Assembly (NCBI GenBank): GCA_023014365.1 | Contig: JAEBUN010000017.1 | Span: 434,001 to 498,000, forward strand | Direction of reading: 5' to 3' | Origin: Lepiota brunneoincarnata | Taxonomy: Eukaryota; Basidiomycota; Agaricomycetes; Agaricales; Agaricaceae | DNA: 64,000 nucleotides | In this document: positions 1-12,838 of the stretch, one piece after another | Layout: every line of letters begins with the position of its first letter | Numbering within the stretch: position 1 is the stretch's first letter | Translations under genes and position numbers: made by a program | Notes under the pieces: model-generated | Databases searched by the model: none | Seen by the model: only the letters and a program-made list of their open reading frames with translations | Told to the model about the DNA's origin: nothing

Positions 1-570
1 TCTCTCTACCGCACACTGAAAGAGTCATGTTGAGCATACGGGTTGTTTATGTAAGAGTCGTCACTCACCAAGTCTATAACTGAAAAGTTCCACCTGCGCG
101 CAATTCACCGGTACCCAAATACCCTGGGGGGGGGCGAGTTGCAAAATGAAGCGCGGGATGTGTGGGATAGATGTGCGGCGGCAGGCGGCCAGTAACGCAC
201 AAAAGTCATAGAAAGTCATACATATATACAGTCACGCTGAGACGAGAACGGCACAGCAAAATCAGGAGAAGGAGCGAATGAGAGCTCGTCACATCAGTGG
301 AGTAAAGGTGGATAATGGCATGGGAATAAATGATGAGAATCGCACTGACAGGTTAAGTCACCAAGCCAAAAGCAGTTGGTTCGTGATGAAATTGTTCGAC
401 TCGTGACTGTCATGCAATCCATGGACCAGTGAGATGGCCGAAAACGATAAGCCTACTTCGTGAGCCGGTGCGGATAGGTGCGGATAGGTGGTGACGAGGG
501 ATCATAGATGTAGCAGTTCGGATAGAAGACTTCAATGGGGAGATGTGAGGGATATTCATAGCACGTAGCC
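1..570. other. 3' flank of the transcription factor gene, no gene seen
   Basis: I see no supportable coding region here. The stretch lies downstream of the minus-strand transcription factor gene and probably holds its 3' UTR. It contains a short C/G homopolymer run near 126-133 and a tandem 'gtgcggatag' duplication near 470-490. Confidence 0.5.
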
Positions 571-3500
571 TCAGCACCAGAACGGCTGACCGGCAGGAAC
601 CCCAACAAGAGGTGGTGGCGGCTGGGTCGACGTCCAAGGTTGATGGGAGGTATGATGTGGCTGCGGGCCCCCGGCCATTGCTAATGCTTGCGATTCTCCA
701 ATGAAGGCGTTAGAGATCATCGCCTGTTGGTGATGGGTGCCGACAGCCATGGATTGAGGGCCGTGTTGTAGCAGTTGGTGTTGGTGTTGGTGCGCCTTGT
801 CAAACAACAGTTGAGACTTTTCGTATATTGGCGTTCCAGGGACGCTGCTGTCCATGCCTACCCCAATCTGATGCATCGTGCTGGCATCGTAACTGTCGAC
901 GCCTGGAGCGGACGAAGGGTGGAAATAACCGGGGGCCGCATGGGTGGCGTCTGACTGGGAAACACCAAATGTAGGCGGACTTGAGCCATGGGAGTGATTG
1001 TCCAACGACGAAGAAATGGTCAGTGTCGGGGATTGGCTGCTCTCTCCTCCAGAGTGGCTGAACATGGGAGGTTGTGATTGGAGTTTGTCGAACGCCTGTG
1101 GTTGGGGATTCTCTGTGGCAAAGGTCGGACGAGGGTTTTCGAATGGGGGTGCGTGCCGTGAGTCGGGTCCAAATTTCGGTGGATGCCCGACAGCGAAATT
1201 TGCCATTGACTGGCCATCAGCACCGCTAAAATTGATCATTGGGCTGTCAGTAACAAGTTGGCCGGTAGATGTACGCCCTGGCATATTGTCGGGATTGCCG
1301 TATTGAGGAGCGTTGAAGGGGGGTGTGGTGGGTTGGTAGGGGGAAGACGATGCAGTACTGCTTGCTTCTCCTTGAACGCCGCCGTTCATACCATTGACAT
1401 AAGTGCCAACTAATGCCGAGACGGACACAGCACCTGTTCATAGGTACGAATGAAACATTAAGCGTTGGGTAGAGTTACGGTGTGAAACACATACCGGTAC
1501 CCTCTTCAAAACGATACATAGGCTTGGAGTGGGTGTGATCGAAGGACGCTCGATGCTGCGCTGTTAGGGGTTGGTGGTGCTGGGGTTGCGGCTGAAGTAA
1601 CCAAACTATGTTAGGAACCTTTCGACCTTGGAAGGTTGGGTTGGGTCTTACCATAGACCGACTGAGAGACATTCGATGTTGTGGTTGTAGCTGGGGTGGT
1701 TGATGTTCCGGGGAGAACGTAGTCGGAGAGCTAACGAAGGAGCCTATGTGTTGCTGGGGTTGAGCGGACGAAGGCTGATGTTGGATCTGGGTAGAGCCGT
1801 TGAGCTGTACCGTTGACTGCAGCAAGTAGAGATCAGAGTCGATGTTCGTCAGCCTCATCCTCGTTCGCCCTCCAATCTTCATTGCCTCGACACTCACCTG
1901 CCCACCACTGCCCATCTCACTTCCCTGAACGCCCGGCGTCGCGCCAAAACCTCGACTAGCTTCCCTCTCCCTCTCGTACCTAGCCTCCCTCTCGTACCTA
2001 GTCTCCCCAGGACGAACTGGACCGCTCGGAAGCATCCGACCCTCCCGGAACCTCACGCCGATATTAGGATGCCCACTGGAAGACTTCAAATGTTTCGAGG
2101 GGGTCTCCGGTTTCTTGGTGTCTGCAACCTCAGTACCCGACATGGATCCCGGAAGTTCCACTTGACTGTGCTTCCGTTTGAGGGTGAGCTGCGAACCCTG
2201 AGGCGGGATCTGCAACTTGCTGGTGGTGGGCACTCGCTGCTTGATAACCTCCCATACGTCCCTTCTTTCCTTCCCCAAAGCATATTCCCTCTCGATCAAG
2301 ATTTCCAACCCCCTCCTCACTTCTGCTTCGCTCACAACGGAGACAGCAGTCGAAGACTGGGTGATAACGACAGCATCTAACACCAACCTCTCCAGTGAAT
2401 AGAAATCCATCAACACAGGCCCTATTGTCGAAAAACCACCAAGATCTTTGGAGAGTGAGACATGTAACTTGTTCCCGAGCCGTAGAATCGCTTGAGCAGC
2501 ACCGAGACACTGACTGCGTGGCCATTGCTACCGCATTGCCTTGGATTTGTGGCTTTTCAGTTGCCCCTGTTTTCCCGGCGGGTTTAGTAGGACCTGAAGC
2601 CCCTTGCGCTTGCCTTTTAGCAGGTAGCCGCGGAAGTCGAGGAGCTGAGGAAAGGAACATACGCCCTCAGCACCAAAAGCTGAGCGGTAAGAGAAAGCTC
2701 CCAGTTGTGTCGTTTCTGCTCTTCGTTATCATCCTCATCTTGGGGGAGGGACTCCCGACTCCACTTCCTAACCTCGTCCTCGAGTGTGATGGCTTGATCA
2801 AAAGTGTACCCGCAGCAGCAATCCGGGTGAGATAACCGGTGTTTGACGCGCTGGGCTAGTTGGACAAGTCTGAGAGGGGTTGCGATCAGTCAATGAAACA
2901 TCGCGACCAAAGGTTACGGCGAGCGCCAAAAGGGGCATCGCGGGGACGACAGCAACGAGATAGAGGGAAATGATGCTCACCGACAACGAGCTAAGAAGTA
3001 CTTCTTGGTGCCCTGATCAAATGTGTTGTCCGTCAACTCAGGGACTTTGGCTGAATACGATAACGGGGAGATAAGGGATGGGTAGCCAAGAGCGTCTGAA
3101 GTAAACCTAGTAGCGATGATCAACCCACATAAGAGAAAGAGCAATCGAAGAAAAGACGCACAAATCATAGAACATCACATCCCACCAGATCATTCTCTTA
3201 ATATCGTCCCATGCACGCTGCCTTTGCTTCCGAACCTCGGGACCGGCCCCTGCGGGTCCTTCACCCTCGCCTTCCTGCCAACCAGCCTTCTCCTTACCGA
3301 GGCCTACTTCCCTTGCGAGGTTGACCATTTTGCCCACCTGATCAACGGTGAGAAACAAGAGAAGAAAAAACTAATTAGAGCTGACCAATTGGAAGATCGC
3401 CCTTGGCTTTCCATCTATTGCGTCCTGCTCGCCCTCTCGCCCTTCTGCGTCATCTGGACAGTCCGGGGTGACAAGCAACAAATATCCAATTCCCGCTAGA

Positions 3501-4815
3501 CAGGCGACCAGGTATGAAATCTTGTCTCTCTTGCATTTCCTCAACGACAAGGCATTCATCTCCCAAATAGACAGCGCCTGCTGAGAAAGGGCGTAGAGGA
3601 ACCCAGCATTGACGTTCTCTGTGCTAAGAACATCGGGAGGACAGACCGAGGCACCGATGGCCAAGATAGCACACAGAATTGCGAAAAAGGTCAAGCTCTC
3701 TTCTGATCGCCTTCTCTCCTTGCTAGCGGAAGTTGATCCTTCAAGGTCGGATTCTTCGTCACTCACGTTTCCGGAGTCCGCTCCGTTGCTCGGATACCCC
3801 GAGCCGGGACGACGATTCAGAAGTCGAAGGGCCTTGAGCTCAAACTTTCGCCAACCACCTGGTATAGGAAGCGGCCGTTGACCAAGGACAAGCTTCGCTT
3901 GGGCGAGGATCCGCATACATATTTGGGACGTGGGTAGGAAATCGAGAACAGCGGGGGTGACACCAGCGGCTTGACGGGGAGAAGATTGGGAAAAGCTGTA
4001 AGCCGGGAGAGGTCCATGGGAAGACGATGTCACGGTTGAATAGTATGCGTTGACAGGGGGGAGATATGGCTGAGGATTGGGATGGCGAGAATGAGGGTAC
4101 GTGCCAGGGTTAGGACGTGCGCGAAATCTCATCTGCTGCTCCAATTCCACCGGGGAAAGTTCGGCTTTGATCGTAGGCGTTGGCCGTCCTGGAACAAGTC
4201 GACCAGTGCGCCCAGAGTCCATCGAGTCTAGCCAGGCAGAACGGAGTTCATCAAGTGACAGAGCGAGAGGATGGGGGGAATCGTGAACATGGCTTGTTAC
4301 GGCAGTAGGGTGGTGGTGGTGAAGATGGTTGTTGGGGGGGAGGGTGATATTTCGACTCGAAGAAGAATTGGGTGGCGGAGGGGGGAGGGAGGAGCTCATT
4401 GGGGTAGCGCCCGTTGTTGCGCTCTGGGGTTGAGCAGGGGGATATGTTGATTGGAACGTTCCAGCCGTCATCTGTGCCAATGTCGCCTCGACCTGCATTA
4501 GGCGATTATTGAGAGAATGAAGGTCGACCTTCTCAGCCGCGGCAGGTGAATAAATGCATCGTGCGACTGTATCTCGCTTGGTACAGCTACTGCAGGGGGA
4601 ACGGCGATCGCACTTGAGCTTGAGACGTTTACACTAAGGACGGAAGAAGGGGTGAGATAGAAGCGGCATATAGTCAGGTGTAGCGTACCTCTGCACAGAC
4701 AACAGTGATGCGCGAGCGGATCTGACTATAAAGAATGATGGTGAGCGTTATGGGGACGTTGCTAGAGACGGTGCGCTCACGGAGCGTTGGCTGCCTGTTG
4801 CGGCTGCTGATCCAT
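571..4815 (-). CDS. Zn2Cys6 fungal-specific transcription factor
   Basis: Proposed CDS: complement(join(571..1433,1495..2513,2663..2869,2981..3106,3162..3337,3386..4633,4689..4725,4781..4815)), about 1236 aa. Splicing the first three exons rebuilds a complete binuclear zinc cluster, CAECKRLKLKC followed by CSSC and a final Cys (Cys22, 25, 32, 38, 41, 50). A Ser/Pro/His-rich linker follows, then a fungal_trans-type middle-homology domain (about residues 340-680) with the pattern AWDDIKRMIWWDVMFYDL. The last third is low-complexity and rich in Gln, His and Pro, typical of an activation region. The protein should act in the nucleus as a DNA-binding regulator; its target pathway cannot be told. 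The join 2513/2663 is the weakest: it uses a gtatgt donor and a 149 nt intron, and the excluded segment could partly be coding. The start at 4815 is chosen because it gives a short N-terminus that splices in phase to the zinc cluster. Confidence 0.85.
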
Positions 4816-7800
4816 GGGGGAGCCCGCGATGGTGATGGAGGGGAGGAAAGGGAGAAAGCGATGACGGCTGGCACAACGTCCTCGATTTGTTTTCTTGAAT
4901 GGTGTGAGGGCCGCCCGTACGGTGCGACCTGACCTGCGTGACATGACTTTGTCACGCATCTAGTCACGTCTCGTCACACAGACACCACGATCACGATCCA
5001 TCCGACTCGGATCCGATTCCTCTTTTGGAAACGGGGATCTCGATCTTGTGCCTGTCCAGATTTGGGTGGCCGCGGCAAGAGCTGCCGAACCTTTCCTTCG
5101 TCCTTGCACTACTCAGCCAAAATACAGAGCACAGACAAAATGCGTCTGTCGTGCTGACCGTCATATCCGAGCCCGGAAATGACTTGTGCATCCGCTGCTC
5201 ATGAGCTCGGTCGCTCGCAGCACTGGAACCAGCTGAACCAAACCAGTGACTTGCTCTTTCAGCGCTACACAATACCCGCGGAGGGGCGAGTGCTTGGACC
5301 GTCCCTGTGCTTGTGCCCATACCCCTCAGGTCCATAGCAGGAGCGTGACATGACCCGCTTCCCCTCCAGGCCCATTGTTCCAGGTTGCTGACATGCTTAC
5401 CCATTTCCATGGCAGTACATGTGGAGCCACAAGTTCTTGAGTACCTGGCATAAAGGATGCGTCCATTCTCTCTCGGGTCTTTCCCAAGCTTACGACGATG
5501 CTGGAATTTACACATATGTCATTCAAAGACAATGTACAATCACATTTCCCTCTCAGCCGCCGAAACCTCAAGCTTATGAATTGTAAATTCACGCTCCTCC
5601 AGTAATGATTCATAAGGAGTGAACGCCCCTCCCGCCACGGCTAGAGGGGGGCAGATAGGTCACAAGGGATCGCCTCAGGGTCCAAGCACTCCAGCTAACC
5701 CTCGCTGATGGGGATTAATATTGCTGAAATAATCAGCAGCGACATTGTCCATACAAAGTGAAAGCTGCCACCGCGACTGAATTAAACGCCTGGGTAAACT
5801 GCCGGCTAGACGCTCAGCCTAGTACATAACTATACAATCAGATCCTGGGCTGACTTGAAACCGTTACGAACAAGACGCCACTAAATATTCTCGCGCTTTG
5901 TCGTTCACGACACCAATTGGATGCCACAATGCCGAGAAGCAGCGGCAGCGCTTCACAGAGACTCTCCTGCCCTTCATGCCGCTACAAGCGGGGCCAGGAA
6001 CTCCACTCGAAACAAACAGTATGTATCGGAAACGTCAGCCAGAGAGTGGTGATCCAGCCTGGACAACCGACCTGACAGAAGAGGCAGGTTGATACACAGG
6101 AATGAAGGCCATTCGGTCAATAATTTAAACCGATTTATCGAACCAACGACTCCATCTATTCCCTTCAGATCAGACGCATCTTTTGCACGCATCCAGTACT
6201 GGAGTCACTGACTATTCGAGATCGTGAGAATTAACAGCTCTTACCACCTGTGTTTGTTCTAATTCCAACGCCACCAATGCTCAAAGTGTTGGCAAGGTGA
6301 GATGGAAATCAAAAATGTGCAATCACGAAGGAAGAACCTCGCCTGTGCTAAGTCGCCTCGAACACTCGAGCACTCTATATAGAAATTGTCGCCCAGGACA
6401 TCCAATATCTATCAGGTCGTTGCTATAAGCGTACTGAAGCATCAGAACAAAAGTCGAAGACACCCGGAGTAAAAAATACTCACTCTCGCTATTTTTGTTG
6501 AGCCTCAAAGGAGTTTGAAGGGAACCTGGGAAATTTGAAGCAGGCCTCCCAACACTCGCGCCCAATTAGCAACGACTCCCTCTAACAGCTCTCGTCCACG
6601 ACGGAAGGAATTCAAATAGCCCCATAAGTCAGGCACGAAGAAGAAGAAGTATGATCCACCACCTATCAAAATTGCTTTCCTTGGAGCTGTGCTTCTCTTC
6701 ATAGCAAGCTTAAAAGATACCCTTAACAGCCATTCGATGCAAAATTTCCATCTTTCTACTCCGCTCAGAACCACCAACCCACTTGTGTATCAGCGATCTT
6801 TAACCACTACTCGCTCACTCAATCGAATGGTCCCAGACCACTGGCACCCATTCGGAATAACTCTCGCCACAAATGCAGGGCCTATCCCACAGCTCAATTC
6901 TACGCCATGCTAGCGGATTGACATCGGCCATTTGGACTATTCTTCACTCAACGCTGCCCAACAGCCAACTCTATAAGTTCCTTCAACCATGTGGACTGTG
7001 TTTCTGGTTATCCCTTTTGGCTGAGCCCAATCGTGAGAAACCTGTCTGATTAAAGGAATGTCACGCTGATGCGCTACCCCGCTCAGACCCCGCTCGTCAA
7101 TGTACCCCTCTACGCGATCAGGGGGGATACATATGCCTCCGAACCTGCAACAGCGCCTCCGTATTTACCTGGATATTTCGGGGGAAAGCCAAGCAGCGTC
7201 ATAGGTATCTACGTATTTATCTCGTCAATCGTGGCGGTGGATGTGGAGTCAAATCAATAGCGGACGGTGATTGTACCTGGGCTCTCCCATTCAACGTCAA
7301 GCCGATCATATGCTACCCAACATACATTCAGTGGGACCAATAGTGCTAAAGGCAGACGCTACGCCCGACCAAACCACATTTATCGTAAATTATTCATTGG
7401 GGGGGAAGATCACCGCTGCCTTCTAAATGGGGCCAGCCACCAAAAACAAACAGACGCCTCAAAGTGATCATTCTACAAACACATAACACATAACCCGACA
7501 GTCTCGCTGGTGTATTGTACTGTATTCCCAGGAGCTTAGAGAACCCGACTCTCCCAGAAGTACTAGTCAAATTCGGCTCACTCATGGCCGAAGAGTGCGT
7601 TGGCCAAGCCAAGCCTGGACTCCAAGCTGATTCTGTCAAGCAATCACCCCATCAACCGAACCGAGGTGTGTGACCATGCTCTCTCTCCCAGGTCATAACA
7701 CAAGTGTTCAGCCTTATACCATTAGCCCTGAACCCTCCCATATTCCCCGTGTCAGTGTCCATCCCTACCCGAGCACTATAATGTACGAGTCCGTCAAGTT

Positions 7801-10800
7801 TGGTTAGCCCACATCTTTGCTGCGGGAACTGATCTCTAGCGTCGCGGGAAATTGCCTATTGAATAAGGGTAAACGTCGGCTAATGCCGTTAAGCTACGCG
7901 GCGCACGTGTCTGATGGTTCGGTCCATCACGCAGGGCTCATTCGCTCGACGGTTAAGGTCTAACATCGAACCCGCAGACAATCGGCTGCCAATGGCCCGC
8001 AAAGAACTCGAAATCCCGCTCGGTAGAACGAGTGCGCAGAGAACTGGCTAACAGATCCGCACGATATAGATATCATTTCATTGATCTCCCTCTGTCAACT
8101 AAGCTCAATGCACTAATTCAGAGGCTATACACGAAATCGATCAAACATAGAGTTCATTTCGACCACCACGTTTCCTGCCTATGATATTTTACGTCTCTAC
8201 AGAGCTGGTCACCTACTATTATTAGCGGTATCACCACCAGCTTGGCGCTGTGGTGCGCTTTAATTTCAGTTATCTTGGCCGTAAGATGTAATCCACGGAA
8301 CCAAAGGCATTCGGCATTTTCCTTGAGGCCCGGACGAAGGGCTGATCGCAGCAGATGTGTTTCATCCCCATTCGTAGCGAGGGCAGGAAGCGATTGTACC
8401 AAGTCCCTCCATAATTTATCACTCCTGGGTTCCAAACCCAACGGCCTTCATTCATATACTGGTGACTACCACTAGCCAAGTACCGGTGTGCGTTCTCGGA
8501 ATAAATCCCACAACGATACTCGTTTCTGAGCCAAATTCCCAGGACTGAGCCCACACATATAACAGCATATAACACGGCTGCGCTTCCGTAAATGAACTGG
8601 ATCCGCGTTAAGTTTCACCAGCGTCTTTCCATTTTTTTAATGATCCCTATCACTGTTTCCCCATGATGATTGGGGTTCCACTATGCCAAAGGCCTTCATC
8701 CCCGAATTCCTGAGGCCCGAGGGATCCATGGTGGCACGCGACCCTGTGATTTCAGTGAATGAGGTACTTTACCACATAATCATACCACCGCAATCTGCGA
8801 AGAGCTGGCAATTGGGGTAAATGAAGCTCATGGTATGATCGACAACTCGGAGGCAGTTCGTGCAACCACACAGGTCAGCGACCACTCCCAGAACCATTGG
8901 CAAAGCCCGACCGAATATTCAGTGACTGTTCTTCTTGTTCTATCTCACTATATCGACTCACGAATGTCAATAATCCGCTCCAACCCTTCATTAATGTTGC
9001 TAACACTGAAGCAGGCTAGAAACTAGTTATCGTGCCCACGGCCCACCACGCTCCCGGTATTAGCCAGTGCACTCTCACCCTGACACCAATCACATCAGAA
9101 GATGATTCGTATCCCCTATCTGAACAGGGGGATCATCCAGACCCACTCAACCAAAGAGTTAACGGGAGTGCCTTGTTGCTAGAGATTTCGTATACGGTAG
9201 GAGCTGGCACCTACCTATACAAACCACCTGGACAAAACCGAATTCTAATTGTCATATAACAAGCGCTGGGAAAGGAAGCCATGAATGACCCTGCATCCAG
9301 AACCCAGGGTCCGTTGCGGTCAACTTCCTCAGGCTCGTGTACTTCATTTTTATTTATTCAAGTGTTCTCCTCGCTCTGAACTCGTGCCTATGTACTCGCG
9401 CCCATGTACCTGCATTGCGATCAGAGCATCCCCTGATGTCAATAATGTTTTGCACGCCCCCCCACGACAAAGTTTATCACTGCAGCCCCAGCTATTGAAA
9501 CTGAGTTCTAACGGGCGCCACGGACTCGGAGAAGTAACATCTAAACGGTCTGGAAACCGCGGCCTAATGGGGCCAACAACTGTCCATTTCGCGTGAAACG
9601 CTTCATTCAACATCAGTGGGTATTCTTAAGCAGTACGAATGTATTTCATGTAAAATAAGGATTCATGAACTGGTCCGTCAGTCAGATGCAGATATAAATA
9701 GATGTGTACTATAACATACTTTGGCAACGAGTCTACACACTTTCATATGATACCACCTAAAATCCGCGGCGTTGATTGGCAGCTGGTGTATCCAGAAGAC
9801 TTCGTTTAGGTATCTGATGCTTATGTTATCTTCGAATTGTCACTGTTGGAGTCAAAGGGGCTCAAGGCCCATTTTCGTACTTGCGGTTCCGCGAGGCTTC
9901 GGTCACGGCCACCTTCGCTTTTGTTTATCATGGAATGGAGGGGCAAGTGCAACATTCTTCGATCTACTCGGCGTGCACCGCTCTTGGGGGCCGCCTCCAT
10001 AAATTATCATGTGATCGGCAGGGTTCATTGTCGAGCAGCCGCAGATGACAACAAGTTCGTTGGTCATCTCAATACCATCTCCAAGCGCAGTGGCTATAGT
10101 GGAGAGTGAGAGAATTCGGAACTAGGGTCTGGCAATTAATGGATTTTCTAGATAACATGGCTCGACCGGGCCAGTCGAGAGTTGTTTAGGCGTAGTCCCA
10201 CAATTTGAGCCTAATAGCCTGCGCAAGAAGACATCGGAGTTTTCCAGTTAATCCCTATATACGATCGATACACTCATTGCACGTGGACACATGTGTACTG
10301 CTTGCTGGAACCCTCTAGAACTCGATTACAGCGTCCCTCTTCTATCTGTAATTCGTGCCCTCACATACCATTTGTCGCATCAACGTCCACGGTGTGTATT
10401 ACTTGACTCTGCATTGGCGATCTCAAGTGTCTGGTCACGTGAAACACGAACTCCGAGCGCTGGTGAGACTAACGGTTTAAACGTTTACGTCCCATAACTT
10501 TCACCACATTGTCTATGACCGAATCATGGGAACAGTCGCCCACTCGGCTACTAAACAACTATCCACATGATGACCGAAACTGTTATGCAGGTTGTTCGCA
10601 GCGAAAACCCCTCTCAGAACAGGGATACAACCGCCCAACCTGCCAACTATGCATTTGTCCTCCAGGCCTTGCAGACCGCGTCCAGGAACGATCTTCACGC
10701 CCCATCATTTCAAAGGGTAGACCAACTGACATCATATGCATATTTGATGAAGAATCCCCGAATGTTTTCCTACTACTGCAAACCACAGCCCACGCACGCG

Positions 10801-11213
10801 AGGTAGAACCATTCACATACTTGTCTGACGCCTTCCATGATGCTACCAGGGATATATTTAACCTTGTTTTCACGAGTTTGTGGGCGGTGGTTACCACAAG
10901 CATGATTCTGCTCCCTCATAGCTGATTTTCACAAGGGCTAGCAGTCAGCTGGTGAGCTCTGCCGTCTTTGCCGGACTACTCCCGGTGGGCGTATACTGCA
11001 AATTTTGGTCGTTTGATATTGGATTGGGGGTACATATAAGAGATGAGGCCGTGATGATGTTGATAGAACTGATCCGGAGAAGAACTCCCCACATTCAACC
11101 GCCATGATTTTCTATACGAAGTCTCTCATGGAGTGGAGTAGAGTGGAGTATAAAGCTGCACTCGTCGTTCAGCGGGCATTGTCGCAGAGAGAAAAAACAA
11201 ATTAGCGAGTAAC
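4816..11213. other. 6.4 kb region without recognisable genes
   Basis: Apart from the 5' flanks of the two neighbouring genes I find no open frame with a recognisable domain or a chain of exons with consistent splice phases. Frames of 60-138 codons occur on both strands (for example near 8154-8575 and 10509-10925) but lack signal peptides or family motifs that I recognise. It may be degenerated mobile-element or duplicated DNA, which I cannot show. Confidence 0.45.
11149..11154 (+). promoter_or_regulatory. TATA box of the HsbA-like gene
   Basis: A TATAAA lies 60 bp before the ATG at 11214, after a repeated gagtggagta element (11131-11150). Spacing suits a core promoter with a short 5' UTR. 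Confidence 0.5.
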
Positions 11214-11943
11214 ATGCAGCTCAAGACGTCTATCCTTCTTCTTGCCTCTCTCTTCTCTTACACCGCTGCGTCCACCATACAAGACGTTCTCAATGACTTG
11301 GTTACATTGAAATCTTCACTGGTCACTCTTGATGATGCCATTACCAACTTCCCTGATAGTGGAGGCACTCTCAATCAAGTCTTGATGCGACGACCCAAGT
11401 CCTTTTCTCTTATTTCGCATTGCTTAACGCAGAATATTAGGATATTCACAACGACGCCGTAGCCGTCGGGGATGCGCTCGATGCGACTACCCCTGATGCC
11501 ACGGTAGGTGTTCCTTTCTTCTCCCGGGTGTTCATGATCGCTTATCCTCTCGTGTGCGTATCTTGGGATTATGATAGAACGTTGAGCGTCCAGTCACCGT
11601 TGACGACGCGAATTCTGTTCTTGTCGCAATACAAGACCTACAAACCAATATTAACCATACCCTAACTGAGATTGTCGCCAAGAAACCCGCGTTCGAGGGA
11701 CTTCCCGTTGGCGGTGTCACCGACATCGTTGGGCAAGATTTGAATGACTTGAATGCGAGTAACATGGCTCTTGAGGATGCCTTGATCGATGCTACCCCGG
11801 TAGGTATCCGAATCGTCTTCATCGTTAAATAAATATATACTGAGCCGGTGGTGGGGTGACAGCCCGAGATTCTGGACGCTGCACTGCAAACCAGGGGTGA
11901 GATTGACGGTGCCTTCGCGGCTGCGATTGCTGCGTATCAGTAA
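11214..11943 (+). CDS. HsbA-like hydrophobic surface binding secreted protein
   Basis: Proposed CDS: join(11214..11378,11441..11503,11587..11799,11863..11943), 173 aa. The N-terminus (MQLKTSILLLASLFSYTAAS) is a clear signal peptide. The mature part is an Ala/Asp/Leu-rich helical protein with the spaced pattern of the HsbA family (PF12296): a first helix TIQDVLNDLVTLKSSL, IHNDAVAVGDALDATTP in the middle, and a C-terminal RGEIDGAFAAAIAAYQ. Family members are secreted, coat hydrophobic surfaces and can recruit hydrolases; length and helical content fit. Introns 2 and 3 have gtaggt donors; intron 1 uses a weak gtcttg donor and is the least certain join. A TATA box precedes the gene. The assignment rests on pattern recognition, not on a search. 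Confidence 0.8.
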
Positions 11944-12202
11944 ATATAGACCTTAAAGTGGACAGCGAGGTGATCGTGTGTACTATGTAGTATATATACA
12001 TTGAGCTTTCCCGAGTACCCTGCGCTAAGTAAACCGGGAAGCATCTGTACAAGCAGAAAACATGGTGAGTACCCTAAGTGGCGACATGCAGGAGAACCTA
12101 ATTATAGATAGAATAATGGTATGTGGGGTATAGCGATGAAGTAAGACCCGTTCGAAGGTGAAAAGAAAACAATGGGAGCGATGATTTTGGGTAAAAGAAT
12201 GG

Positions 12203-12772
12203 CTAGGCACCGGCCGCAAGCGTACAAGACCTTTCCTCCAAGGGTCCTCGTGGTTGCTCGACTGGAATGCCGGTCTCAATCTCTGACAGCAACCTCTCAT
12301 CCACCGTATCGTCCATCGCGTTCCATCGCATCATATCCTCTTGCAACTCCTTTCTCACAAATGCCTCATTCACACCTTTGAACGCCCACGCCTCCTCTTT
12401 AAGCACCTTCAGAGCATCCAAGACCCACACCTGCGGGTCCCACCTCGCATCATGTTTGGTGACGGGAACGTCCTTGAGTTTTGTTCGGACCTCATCCAGC
12501 TTGTCTTCGGGAAGGTTGCCTACATGGCAGCCTCCGCGATATGCGGTTACACCAGAGAGGGACTTCCTGATGACCCCAGGGACGTACGTGTACGAATCCC
12601 TATTGCCACGGATCTCGAATGTGTAGCTGGTCGTGTGGGAGACAATGATGATCAGCGTCCAGTGCTCATTGCGGTTTGGCTGGTCAAACTGGGCAATAAT
12701 AATTGGTAGAGAGCCCGGAGAGATAATACGAGTGGGGGTAGGCGAACGGGTGGAAGATGTTGTGGTGGTCAT
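12203..12772 (-). CDS. conserved fungal hypothetical protein (possibly DUF6914-like)
   Basis: Single-exon frame of 189 aa from ATG 12772 (MTTTTSSTRSPTPTRII). The open frame extends further upstream, but that part would overlap MTG2 and lies before a natural Thr/Ser-rich start. The core has an EHWTLIIIV strand, a TFEIRGN turn, a YRGGCHVGNL motif and a Trp-containing WDPQVWVLDAL helix. This resembles a small single-domain family common in Agaricomycetes (I think DUF6914); its function is unknown to me. No signal peptide or membrane segment is seen. It is divergent from MTG2 with only 66 bp between the start codons, so the two probably share a promoter. Confidence 0.7.
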   Translation of the reverse strand: MTTTTSSTRSPTPTRIISPGSLPIIIAQFDQPNRNEHWTLIIIVSHTTSYTFEIRGNRDSYTYVPGVIRKSLSGVTAYRGGCHVGNLPEDKLDEVRTKLKDVPVTKHDARWDPQVWVLDALKVLKEEAWAFKGVNEAFVRKELQEDMMRWNAMDDTVDERLLSEIETGIPVEQPRGPLEERSCTLAAGA

Positions 12773-12838
12773 GAAGAAAGAAATCGATAATCTTTCGTTA
12801 TTAGCGCGCCGCATGGGCTTCCTTTTTGGGAATCCCTC
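12773..12838. promoter_or_regulatory. 66-bp shared divergent promoter
   Basis: This is all the DNA between the start codons of the minus-strand hypothetical gene (12772) and MTG2 (12839). No TATA box is visible on either side. Regulatory elements for either gene must overlap the other's transcribed region if these starts are right. Confidence 0.45.

Noticed and set aside
8154..8575. Overlapping 77-101-codon frames on both strands
   Set aside because: Neither shows a family motif or exon continuation. They overlap each other and look like chance frames in non-coding DNA.
10509..10925. 138-codon plus-strand frame with competing minus-strand frames
   Set aside because: No homology recognised, four overlapping open frames in the same stretch, no TATA box or neighbouring exons.
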